From NCBI GenBank assembly GCA_955652545.1, contig CATPCA010000292.1, forward strand, positions 1 to 6,391: a stretch of 6,391 nt of DNA, in the 5' to 3' direction. The notes below the pieces were generated by a model. It saw only the letters and a list, made by a program, of their open reading frames with translations. It ran no database searches and was not told the DNA's origin. This document shows positions 1 through 6,289 of this stretch, in pieces. The stretch is from Candidatus Dormiibacterota bacterium. Its GTDB lineage: Bacteria > Chloroflexota > Dormibacteria > UBA8260. The position numbers and the translations under genes were made by a program. Positions within the stretch are counted from its first letter, which is position 1. Each line of letters begins with the position of its first letter.

Positions 1-22
1 ACGGCAGTTGTGGCCTTCGTAG

Positions 23-28
23 CAGACT
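23..28 (+). promoter_or_regulatory. Possible weak leaderless -10 element of ligD
   Basis: CAGACT sits six bases before the ligD ATG, the same distance as the TAGAAT hexamers of the HNH and ku genes, and matches TAGAAT at four of six positions. No Shine-Dalgarno sequence precedes the ATG, which fits a leaderless start. The hexamer lies inside a short perfect dyad, GCAG-A-CTGC (22-30). Only 34 bases of upstream sequence are visible, so a promoter further upstream or readthrough from an earlier gene is equally possible. Confidence 0.25.
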
Positions 29-34
29 GCGCAC

Positions 35-2731
35 ATGCCGCTGGAGGAGTATCGCCGCAAACGCGATTTCACACGCACGCCCGAGCCGTCCGGGGATGAC
101 CAACGCCCGGAGCGACAGCGCACCGACGGGTCAGAGAGTCCGGACTGGGACAGCCTCCCCCACGGCCGCCGGTTCTGCGTGCAGCAACACCGCGCGACGC
201 GTATGCACTGGGACTTCCGTCTCGAGCACAACGGCGTGCTCCTCTCCTGGCCGATCCCGCGCGGCCCCACCCTCGATCCCAAGGTCAAGCGGCTGGCGGT
301 ACACACCGAGGACCACCCCGTCGATTACGGCGACTTCGAGGGTGTCATCCCGTCGGGATACGGCGCTGGAACCGTGCTGCTCTGGGACATCGGCACATAC
401 GAGTGGACAGCGGAGACAGCACCGGACGTCGAGGCCAGCCTGGCCAAGGGCGACCTCAAGTTCCGCCTCGTCGGCACCAAGATCTGCGGCGAGTACGCGT
501 TGGTGAAGCTCGGGCGACGCGGACGTCGCGGTCGCGACGACCCGGATGGCGACGAGAACTGGCTGATGATCAAGAAGCGCGACGACTGCGTCGTCGAGGG
601 ATACGAGGCCAGCGAGCACGAGGTGTCGGTGAAGACAGGCCGCACCCTCGACGAGATCGCGGCCCAGGCCGGCGGCGACCCGCGCGAGACCGCGCGTGCG
701 TCGCGCGCAGCGCGTCGGACACAGGGCGCGGCGCGGCCACGCTCGCCGACCACCCCCGAGCTGCCCGAACTGCCCCTGCCGATGCTGGCCACAAGCGTCG
801 ATCGACCGTTCAGCCGCGAGGGCTGGCTGTTCGAGTTGAAGTGGGACGGAGTGCGGGCGGTGGCGGGGGTCGGTGGGGACACGCTCAAGGTCGTCGGACG
901 CAGCATGCGCGACGAGACGTCGCGGTATCCGGAACTGGCTGCGCTGCGGGCCGCGCTGCGACCTCACCGCGCCATCGTCGACGGTGAGATCGTGGTGCTC
1001 GACGCCGATGGACGCCCCTCGTTCGAGCGCCTGCAATCGCGCATCAACGTCTCGCGCGACGCAGACGTGCGCCGCGCGATGCGCGATCACCCTGCCACCT
1101 ATGCGGTCTTCGACCTGGTCTGGCTCGACGGACGTGACCTGATGGACACCTCGCTGCGCATCCGCAAGAAGACGCTGAAGGACGTCCTGAGTGCGGCCGA
1201 TGGGATCCTGTACACCGACCACGTCGAGCGCGACGGCACGGAGTTCTTCGCTGCCGTCAGCGGGCGCGGTATCGAGGGCATGGTCGGCAAACGCGCCGAC
1301 TCACACTATCAGCCGGGACGGCGGAGCCCGGACTGGGTGAAGGTCAAGGCGTGGCAGACGCAGTCGTGCGTCATCGCCGGCTGGACCAGCGGCCGCGGCC
1401 GCCGCGCCAACCAGCTCGGCGCACTGATCCTGGGTGTGTACGACGGCGACCAGCTGGTGCACTGCGGCCAGGTCGGGACCGGCTTCGACGACGCGATGCT
1501 GCGTCTGCTGCGCGCCAGGCTCGACGGCTTGGTCACCGAGGACTGTCCTCTCCGTCCGGTGCCGCGGACCAGCGAGCCGGCCACCTGGGTGCGCCCCGAG
1601 CTGGTGTGCGAGGTTCGGCACGCGGGCTGGACCAAGCAGGGCATCCTCCGCCATCCGGCGTTCGCCGGGCTGCGCGACGACATCGCGCCCCGCGACTGCC
1701 GCCGCGAGGTCCCGGTGCCTGTCGATTCGGTGCTCTCGATCGCGGACGCGAACGAGTCGGCGGCCGCGCCGGTCAGCGCGCCCGCCGCCGCAGACGGCGG
1801 CGACGCCCAGGCCGACGCGCTGGTGGAACAGTTGCGCGGGCTGCGCAACTCGGACGCCTTCGAGGTGGATGGACACCGACTCCGGCTCACCAACCTCGAC
1901 AAGCTGATGTGGCCGGCGGACAGGTTGACCAAGCGCGACCTCATCGCGCACTACATCCGCGTGGCGCCGGTGCTGCTCCCCTACCTGCGCGACCGGCCAC
2001 TGTCCATGCAGGTCTTTCCCGACGGCATCGACGGCAAATCGTTCTGGCGCAAGGACAAGCCCTCACACGCCCCGCCGTGGATCCAGTCGTGGACGTACCA
2101 CGGCGAGAAGACCAAGGAGTACGTCGTCGTCAACGGGCTGGCCACGCTCGTCTGGGTGGCCAACGCGGCGTCCATCGACCTGCATCCATGGCACTCGCGC
2201 ATCGACGCTCCCCAGCACCCCGACTGGGCCGTCTTCGACCTCGACCCCGCCGAGGGTGCCGCCTTCGAGAGTGTCGTGACCATCGCCAGGCTGGTCGGCG
2301 TGGCCCTGGACCACTACCACCTGCACAGCGCGCTCAAGACCACCGGGCAGACCGGCCTGCAGATCTACGTCCCGATCCGCAGGGGTCCCGACTACACGGC
2401 CGTGCGCAACTGGGTGGAGGGCGTGGCCCGGGCAGTGGGGGCGATCGTGCCCGACCTGGTCAGCTGGGAGTGGTCGGTGCGGCAGCGCACCGGCCGCGTC
2501 CGCATCGATTACACGCAGAACATCATCAACAAGACGCTCACCGCGCCGTACACGGTGCGGGCGGTGCCCCATGCGCCGGTCTCGGCGCCGATCACCTGGA
2601 CCGAGCTGGGCGAACCCGGGCTGCGGCCCGACAGTTGGACGATCCACACCATCGGCGAGCGGCTCGCCGCGGTCGGTGACCTGTTCGACCTGGCGCTGGC
2701 CGGCGACCAGCAACTGCCGCCACTCGACTGA
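35..2731 (+). CDS. ligD: Multifunctional NHEJ DNA ligase D (phosphoesterase-ligase-polymerase)
   Basis: End-processing and sealing enzyme of bacterial non-homologous end joining, working with Ku at double-strand breaks. An N-terminal 3'-phosphoesterase (about residues 1-200) has the metal/phosphate set H52, H58, D60, R62, H94 and Y98. The ATP-dependent ligase domain (about 245-555) carries motif I with nucleophile K269 (KWDG), R289, motif III VDGE (E318), motif IIIa F359-D360, motif IV EGMVGKR (414-420), motif V WVKVK (K436, K438) and the WVRPELV/GLRDD end of the OB fold. After an Ala-rich linker (572-600), an archaeo-eukaryotic-primase-type polymerase (about 612-890) has catalytic D735 and D737 (FDLDP) and D825 (RIDYTQN), plus H717, N620, K623 and K633. 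Domain order is that of Pseudomonas, not Mycobacterium. Oddities: the IPxGxYGAG turn is one residue short (IPSGYGAG), and the nucleotide loop reads TGQTGLQ where many homologues have SGxKGLH. The ATG is favoured because LEEYRRKRDF is the usual family N-terminus. Length (898 residues) is normal and all active sites look intact. Confidence 0.96.
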   Translation: MPLEEYRRKRDFTRTPEPSGDDQRPERQRTDGSESPDWDSLPHGRRFCVQQHRATRMHWDFRLEHNGVLLSWPIPRGPTLDPKVKRLAVHTEDHPVDYGDFEGVIPSGYGAGTVLLWDIGTYEWTAETAPDVEASLAKGDLKFRLVGTKICGEYALVKLGRRGRRGRDDPDGDENWLMIKKRDDCVVEGYEASEHEVSVKTGRTLDEIAAQAGGDPRETARASRAARRTQGAARPRSPTTPELPELPLPMLATSVDRPFSREGWLFELKWDGVRAVAGVGGDTLKVVGRSMRDETSRYPELAALRAALRPHRAIVDGEIVVLDADGRPSFERLQSRINVSRDADVRRAMRDHPATYAVFDLVWLDGRDLMDTSLRIRKKTLKDVLSAADGILYTDHVERDGTEFFAAVSGRGIEGMVGKRADSHYQPGRRSPDWVKVKAWQTQSCVIAGWTSGRGRRANQLGALILGVYDGDQLVHCGQVGTGFDDAMLRLLRARLDGLVTEDCPLRPVPRTSEPATWVRPELVCEVRHAGWTKQGILRHPAFAGLRDDIAPRDCRREVPVPVDSVLSIADANESAAAPVSAPAAADGGDAQADALVEQLRGLRNSDAFEVDGHRLRLTNLDKLMWPADRLTKRDLIAHYIRVAPVLLPYLRDRPLSMQVFPDGIDGKSFWRKDKPSHAPPWIQSWTYHGEKTKEYVVVNGLATLVWVANAASIDLHPWHSRIDAPQHPDWAVFDLDPAEGAAFESVVTIARLVGVALDHYHLHSALKTTGQTGLQIYVPIRRGPDYTAVRNWVEGVARAVGAIVPDLVSWEWSVRQRTGRVRIDYTQNIINKTLTAPYTVRAVPHAPVSAPITWTELGEPGLRPDSWTIHTIGERLAAVGDLFDLALAGDQQLPPLD

Positions 2732-2737
2732 GTCAGT
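2727..2737. repeat. 11-bp perfect dyad over the ligD stop codon
   Basis: ACTGA-G-TCAGT is a perfect inverted repeat with a one-base centre. It overlaps the ligD TGA and lies 44 to 34 bases before the HNH ATG, around the -35 region of the proposed HNH promoter. It is too short for a terminator. A regulator site is possible, but so is chance. Confidence 0.3.
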
Positions 2738-2758
2738 GCGCTCGTTGCCCGCTCCCAA

Positions 2759-2764
2759 TAGAAT
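2759..2764 (+). promoter_or_regulatory. -10 element of a leaderless promoter for the HNH gene
   Basis: TAGAAT ends seven bases before the A of the HNH ATG, so transcription would begin at or next to the start codon. There is no Shine-Dalgarno sequence in the 39-base ligD-HNH gap, which supports leaderless translation. No convincing -35 hexamer is visible (GTGCGC at 17-bp spacing is poor). The same heptamer ATAGAAT occurs at the identical position before ku. Confidence 0.65.
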
Positions 2765-2770
2765 TCCGCC

Positions 2771-3289
2771 ATGGCCGTGCTGCTGCTGAATGCCTCGATG
2801 CAGCCACTCAATGTCATCAGCCACCGGCGGCTCATCATCCTGCTGAGCAAGGAGCGGGTCGCCTTCCTCGACGAGCGGTCCGAGCTGGAGGCCGCCGCCG
2901 CGCTCAGCGGGCGCCGTCTGCCCCAGGGTGTTGTCGTCGTCCGGCTGCTGCGTACCATCCACGTGCCGCGCCGTCTCCTCCGTCCCAACCGGCGCAACCT
3001 CCTGCTGCGTGACGACCACACCTGCCAGTACTGCGGCTTCGTCGGCCCGGCCGCGGAGCTCACCGTCGACCACATCGTGCCCATGTCCCGCGGTGGCCCC
3101 GGCGATCGCTGGGACAACCTGGTCATCGCCTGCAAGAGGTGCAACTGGCGCAAGGCCAACCACCGTCCCGGAGAGGTGGGGATGCACCTGCGCCGTGTGC
3201 CCGGCCCGCTCACCCAGGAGTACGCGCACATCATCTTCCTGCGCTACCCGGAGCTGAAGGCCGCCTACGAGAGGCTCCTGACGGTCTAA
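2771..3289 (+). CDS. HNH endonuclease (small zinc-ribbon type)
   Basis: Putative metal-dependent DNA endonuclease of 172 residues. The C-terminal half has a typical HNH core held by a Cys4 zinc site: CQYC (C85, C88), then DHIVP (D100-H101, catalytic His), the central Asn N116 in RWDN, and ACKRCN (C121, C124, N125) with K128. The N-terminal half (1-75), beginning VLLLNASMQPLNVISHRR, matches my recollection of the standalone HNH proteins frequent in actinobacteria, about 165-180 residues long; their substrate is not established. No signal peptide or membrane segment is visible, so it should be cytoplasmic. The ATG is chosen because the -10 hexamer stands directly before it and the VLxLNA motif follows. 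It lies between ligD and ku, and a strong hairpin follows its stop. A role in trimming ends for NHEJ is inference from position only. The family assignment is secure and the function is not. Confidence 0.93.
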   Translation: MAVLLLNASMQPLNVISHRRLIILLSKERVAFLDERSELEAAAALSGRRLPQGVVVVRLLRTIHVPRRLLRPNRRNLLLRDDHTCQYCGFVGPAAELTVDHIVPMSRGGPGDRWDNLVIACKRCNWRKANHRPGEVGMHLRRVPGPLTQEYAHIIFLRYPELKAAYERLLTV

Positions 3290-3294
3290 GCCAA

Positions 3295-3314
3295 GGGGGA
3301 AACTGCGTTCCCCC
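3295..3314 (+). terminator. GC-rich hairpin terminator after the HNH gene
   Basis: A perfect 7-bp stem, GGGGGAA pairing with TTCCCCC, around a six-base loop (ACTGCG) begins five bases after the HNH stop. No U-run follows, as is common for actinobacterial hairpins. It should insulate ku from ligD-HNH transcription, consistent with ku having its own promoter. Confidence 0.65.
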
Positions 3315-3346
3315 CTCGTGCACCCCCCAGCCGGCGGTTCACTTCG

Positions 3347-3363
3347 GGCGACATGAAGTCGCC
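3347..3363. repeat. Inverted repeat in the HNH-ku intergenic region
   Basis: GGCGAC and GTCGCC are perfect complements around the five-base spacer ATGAA. A second, mutually exclusive pairing overlaps it: ACTTC (3341-3345) with GAAGT (3355-3359). It lies 69 to 53 bases before the ku ATG, upstream of the proposed -35. It could be an operator or a remnant of a second terminator stem; no T-run follows. Confidence 0.35.
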
Positions 3364-3371
3364 TGCAGTGA

Positions 3372-3388
3372 GGTCTGAGACTCACACC
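3372..3388. repeat. 17-bp near-perfect dyad over the ku -35 region
   Basis: The arms GGT-C-TGAG and CTCA-C-ACC pair at seven of eight positions around a central A. The dyad covers 44 to 28 bases before the proposed ku transcription start, so a bound protein would cover the -35 element. This is the most operator-like site in the window. Whether any regulator binds it is unknown. Confidence 0.4.
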
Positions 3389-3409
3389 GACGACCGCGGG
3401 CCATAGAAT
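3381..3409 (+). promoter_or_regulatory. Leaderless promoter of ku
   Basis: TAGAAT (3404-3409) is six bases before the ku ATG and 17 bp after CTCACA (3381-3386), which matches TTGACA at four of six positions. The ATG would be at or beside +1. The GGGGC just before the ATG is not a convincing Shine-Dalgarno sequence at that distance. The -10 and its spacing are identical to those before the HNH gene. Confidence 0.65.
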
Positions 3410-3415
3410 CGGGGC

Positions 3416-4288
3416 ATGCCCAGATCCATGTGGCGCGGCGCGATCAGCTTCGGCATGGTCGCGATCCCCGTGCGGCTGTATCTCGCGACGGAGTCGAAGA
3501 GCGTTTCCTTCCGAATGCTCTGCCCCGATGACCTCACGCCCATCCGCAACAAGCGCTGGTGCGTCGAAGAGGACAAGGAAATTCCCTGGAGTGCGACGGT
3601 GCGCGGCTATGAGGTGGGCAAGGACGAGTTCGTCGTCGTCGACGACTCCGACCTTGACAAGCTGCCGCTGACGACGTCGCACACCTGCGAGATCCTCGAG
3701 TTCGTGGATGACTCCGAGATCGAGGCCGGCGTCTACATCAAGAGTGCGTACTACCTCGAACCCGAGGCAGTCGGTGTCAAGCCGTACTACCTGCTCAAGG
3801 CCGCCCTGGAGGAGACGGGCAAGGTTGCTCTCGGCAAGATCGCCTTCCGCGACCGCGAACACCTCTGCCGGCTCGCGCTTCACGAGAAGGGTCTGCTGCT
3901 CAACACGCTGCACTGGCCCGACGAGATCCGCAGTCCCGGCGAGCTGTCGCTGCCCGAGGAGGAGGCGCGCCCCGAGATCCACAAGCGCGAGCTCGACATG
4001 GCCGTCATGCTGGTCGAGAATCTCAGCGCTCATTTCGACCCCGAGCGCTACAAGGACGACTACCGCGAGGCGCTGATGGCGGTCGTCGAGGCCAAGGTCA
4101 ACGACCAGCCGCTCGACGCGCGTGCTCCCGAGAAGCCGTCCAAGGTGACCGACCTGATGGCCGCGCTCAAGGCGTCGGTCGAGGCGGCCCAGAAGGGCAA
4201 TGGTGAGACCAAGCCGGCCGCCCGTGAGGCGACCGCTGCGCGCCGCCGGCAGTCGGCTGATGGAGCACGGCGGCGCAAGGCCTCCTGA
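3416..4288 (+). CDS. ku: NHEJ DNA end-binding protein Ku
   Basis: Homodimeric ring protein that binds double-strand break ends and recruits LigD. The protein is 290 residues, a normal bacterial Ku length. The N-terminus (WRGAISFGMVAIPVRLY, 6-22) is the classic Ku opening. The core beta-barrel and bridge follow, with PIRNKRWC, the GYEVGKDEFVVV segment (64-75), the FVDDSEIE strand, AYYLEPE and LHWPDEIRSP. Residues about 190-235 form the helical part, and VTDLMAALKASVEAA (244-258) is the conserved minimal C-terminus linked to LigD binding. A basic tail (267-290, with two RRR clusters) follows; such extensions are known to aid DNA binding in some Ku proteins. The usual LHxxD motif reads LCPDD here, with Cys for His. 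The first ATG is used because PRSMWRGAISFG aligns with family starts and the -10 hexamer sits at leaderless distance. The ligase-like gene follows closely and is probably cotranscribed. Confidence 0.96.
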   Translation: MPRSMWRGAISFGMVAIPVRLYLATESKSVSFRMLCPDDLTPIRNKRWCVEEDKEIPWSATVRGYEVGKDEFVVVDDSDLDKLPLTTSHTCEILEFVDDSEIEAGVYIKSAYYLEPEAVGVKPYYLLKAALEETGKVALGKIAFRDREHLCRLALHEKGLLLNTLHWPDEIRSPGELSLPEEEARPEIHKRELDMAVMLVENLSAHFDPERYKDDYREALMAVVEAKVNDQPLDARAPEKPSKVTDLMAALKASVEAAQKGNGETKPAAREATAARRRQSADGARRRKAS

Positions 4289-4295
4289 GCACCCG

Positions 4296-5387
4296 GTGAG
4301 CGCGCGCATCCAGGCGCCGCGGCGGCGCCGCGCCAGTGCCGGTGACCAGCAGCGGCTGCCGATCCCACTCCCCGCCGCTGGCTTCGCCGGCAGTGCCCAG
4401 CCCGAGCTCAGCGTCCCCTGCGCGGCTCCCTTCGACGGCGATGACTGGCTGTTCAGCGTCGAGTGGGAGGGTTCCCGCTGCCTCCTCATCGCGGACGGAC
4501 GTGGCTCGGTGCGGCTGCAGGGTGAGGTGTCGTCGCTGGAGCGTCGCTTTCCCGAGATCGCTGCCAGCGGCCCGCTCCAGGGCGCTGCCGAGGCGGTGCT
4601 CGATGGGTCGATCTGCGTGCTCGATCGCCACGGCAGGCCCGACCTGGCAGCGCTCTTCGCCCGGGTGAGCGAGGCGAACCCGGGGCGTCCCGCCGCTGTG
4701 TTCCTGGCGACGGACCTTCTCCACCTCGATGGCGAGCCCCTGACAGCACGTCCGCTGCTGACCAGGCTGGCCATGCTGCGCGACCTGGTCCCTCCGGACT
4801 CGCGCATCCAGCTCCCCGACCATGTCGCCGGTCATGGACGTGCCCTTGCGCAGGCAGCCGCGGCGCGCGGGCTCAGCTCGTTGATCGCCCGGCGCGGCGG
4901 GGCGCCGTACCGAGCCGGCATCGCATCGCCCGACCGGCTCCGCATCCCGCTGACCGGGCGACGCGACGCCGTCGTGGTCGGATGGTTCAGCACCGCGGCG
5001 GGCGTGAGCGTGGTGCTCGCGGACTGGGCCGGGGGCCGGCTGGACCTGGTCGGCACTGCCGCCGTGCCGGGCGGGGCGTCGACCCGCTGGCTGGCGGGCG
5101 CGGTCGAGGTTGCCACCGACCCGGACATGCTGGAGGGCGCTGCCGAGGTCGGCCCGGAGGTCACCTGGGTGCGGCCGCGCCTGGTCGCCACCGTCGAACC
5201 GAGGGCGCCCCGGCGTGAGGGCCACCTCCTCGTGGAGTTCCAACTGGTGGCGCTGCGCGACGACGTCAACCCGCAGTGGTGCCTGCGCCGCGATCCGTTG
5301 CCGCCGCCTGAAGCCGGAGCGCGCCTGCCGTTGCGACCGTTCAGCCCTACAGTTCTCAGCGCCCTGCCCATCGAGGGCGCCGCCTGA
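4296..5387 (+). CDS. Catalytically degenerate LigD-type ligase paralogue (pseudoenzyme) downstream of ku
   Basis: A 363-residue protein homologous to the ATP-dependent ligase domain (adenylation plus OB fold) of LigD, but lacking its active site. Against LigD in this window, motif I KWDGVR becomes EWEGSR (nucleophile Lys to E56), the motif Ia Arg becomes G76, motif III VDGE becomes LDGS (S105), the motif IIIa Phe becomes T139, motif IV EGMVGKR becomes SSLIARR (Glu to S194), motif V WVKVK becomes RLRIP (214-218), and the RHP of motif VI is lost. The fold-level pattern remains: PFDxxDWLF, ICVLDRHGRPD, TDLLHLDG, PYRAG, TWVRPRLVATV and LRDD. The protein has no lysine at all, while Ku has 20. The frame is open and third positions are strongly G/C, so it is probably expressed. 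Start is uncertain: GTG 4296, seven bases after the ku stop, is chosen; ATG 4260 or 4200 would overlap ku. None has a clear Shine-Dalgarno sequence. Cotranscription with ku suggests a structural or regulatory role in end joining, which is inference. Confidence 0.85.
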   Translation: MSARIQAPRRRRASAGDQQRLPIPLPAAGFAGSAQPELSVPCAAPFDGDDWLFSVEWEGSRCLLIADGRGSVRLQGEVSSLERRFPEIAASGPLQGAAEAVLDGSICVLDRHGRPDLAALFARVSEANPGRPAAVFLATDLLHLDGEPLTARPLLTRLAMLRDLVPPDSRIQLPDHVAGHGRALAQAAAARGLSSLIARRGGAPYRAGIASPDRLRIPLTGRRDAVVVGWFSTAAGVSVVLADWAGGRLDLVGTAAVPGGASTRWLAGAVEVATDPDMLEGAAEVGPEVTWVRPRLVATVEPRAPRREGHLLVEFQLVALRDDVNPQWCLRRDPLPPPEAGARLPLRPFSPTVLSALPIEGAA

Positions 5388-5486
5388 CCATCCGCGGCCG
5401 GCAAGGTTGTGCCATCATCGGCGCGACCCGGAACCAGGAGCTCCCCGCGTTTGCGATCGGCCTGGCCGGATGTGCGAGAGCGCGTC
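5388..5486 (+). promoter_or_regulatory. Short intergenic region with candidate ribosome binding sites
   Basis: This 99-base stretch separates the ligase paralogue from the arginine-modifying enzyme. It holds two Shine-Dalgarno-like sites: AGGAG (5436-5440), ten bases before an in-frame TTG at 5451, and GAGAG (5476-5480), six bases before the ATG at 5487. In-frame GTG codons at 5409 and 5472 are further possible starts. I see no clear -10 hexamer at leaderless distance and no strong terminator, so partial readthrough from the ku operon is possible. Confidence 0.4.
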
Positions 5487-6287
5487 ATGGCCATCCTCAT
5501 GTGCCGGCCGGAGCATTTCGGCATCGAGTACGAGATCAACCCCTGGATGAACGTCGCGGTCGAGGTCGACCACGCTCGCGCCGTCGAGCAATGGGAGGCG
5601 CTCCACCGCCTCTATCTCGAGCGCGGCGAGACCATCGAGTTGACCGAGTCCGTGGCGGGGCTGCCCGACATGGTCTTCACCGCCAACGCCGCCGTGGTGT
5701 GGCGCCGCCGGGCGGTGCTCAGCCGCTTCCACCACGCCGAGAGGGCCGGCGAGGAGAGCCACTGGCGGGCCACGCTGGAGCGCCTCCAGTTCGACGTCCT
5801 CGAGGTATCGCCTGATCTGTCCTTCGAGGGCGCGGGCGACGCCCTGTTCGTCGGCGACCACCTGTTCCAGGCTTGGGGATTCCGCACCGACCAGGCCGCA
5901 CACGCCGAGGTCGCCGCCATCCTCGACGTGGAGAGCACGTCGCTGCAGTTGGTCGACCCGTTCTTCTATCACCTCGACACGTGCTTCTGCCCCCTCGACG
6001 ATCACACCGCGCTGGTCGCCCCAACGGCGTTCGCGCCGGCATCGCTCGAGCTTCTCCATCGCCGGGTGCCGAGGCTCGTCGAGGTGCCGGCGGAGGTTGC
6101 CGCCGGGTTCGCCTGCAACGCCATGCCGATGCACGGCACGGTGATCAGCTCAACCGCCATCACTGCGCTGCGGTCTGAGCTCGCGGCCATCGGTTTCGAC
6201 GTCGCCGCACTGCCTGTGGACGAGTTCATGAAGTCAGGAGGTGGCGTTCGCTGCCTGAGCCTGCCGCTCGATCTCGGCCCGAACTGA
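5487..6287 (+). CDS. Guanidino-group-modifying hydrolase (dimethylargininase/arginine dihydrolase-like)
   Basis: A 266-residue cytoplasmic enzyme of the beta/alpha-propeller superfamily that includes dimethylargininase, arginine deiminase, amidinotransferases and arginine dihydrolase. Members attack the guanidine carbon of arginine-like substrates through a Cys. Visible here are LMCRPEHF and YEINPWM (N18), LPDMVFTANAAVV (D61, N67), FEGAGD (E114, D118), FYHLDTCFCPL (H162, likely catalytic) and GGGVRCLSLPL (C256, nucleophile). The Asn residues N18 and N67 resemble those of cyanobacterial arginine dihydrolase (ArgZ/AgrE), where the second Asn is reported to favour release of ornithine and two ammonia over citrulline. 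From memory, E114 and both Asn keep the ArgZ spacing. Dimethylargininase would have an acidic residue near N67, so arginine to ornithine is a reasonable but unproven guess. The ATG at 5487 is preferred because ILMCRP follows at once and GAGAG precedes it; GTG 5472 and TTG 5451 are alternatives. It has no obvious tie to the NHEJ genes. Confidence 0.88.
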   Translation: MAILMCRPEHFGIEYEINPWMNVAVEVDHARAVEQWEALHRLYLERGETIELTESVAGLPDMVFTANAAVVWRRRAVLSRFHHAERAGEESHWRATLERLQFDVLEVSPDLSFEGAGDALFVGDHLFQAWGFRTDQAAHAEVAAILDVESTSLQLVDPFFYHLDTCFCPLDDHTALVAPTAFAPASLELLHRRVPRLVEVPAEVAAGFACNAMPMHGTVISSTAITALRSELAAIGFDVAALPVDEFMKSGGGVRCLSLPLDLGPN

Positions 6288-6289
6288 AC

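Noticed and set aside
131..1222. 363-codon minus-strand open frame inside ligD
   Set aside because: It is fully antisense to the phosphoesterase and ligase domains, is rich in low-complexity Arg/Val/Gln, and has no family resemblance.
1351..2679. 442-codon alternative plus-strand frame inside ligD
   Set aside because: Arg/Gly/Ala-rich translation typical of an out-of-frame read; the ligD frame carries all motifs continuously here.
2771..3289. HNH gene as a homing endonuclease or mobile insertion in the ligD-ku locus
   Set aside because: No flanking repeats, intron or intein signs, both neighbours are intact, and composition and promoter match the neighbours.
2063..4807. 914-codon open frame on the minus strand spanning ligD, HNH, ku and the paralogue
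   Set aside because: It is antisense to four genes with clear domain evidence, shows no recognisable domain, and is a usual artefact of high-GC DNA, where stop codons are rare in the mirror frame.
4296..5387. The ligase paralogue as an active LigC-type ligase
   Set aside because: Motif I lacks the nucleophile Lys and the protein has no Lys anywhere, so AMP transfer by the known mechanism is impossible.
4296..5387. The ligase paralogue as a decaying pseudogene
   Set aside because: There are no frameshifts or internal stops, third codon positions remain strongly G/C, and fold-defining segments persist. Selection analysis would be needed to exclude it fully.
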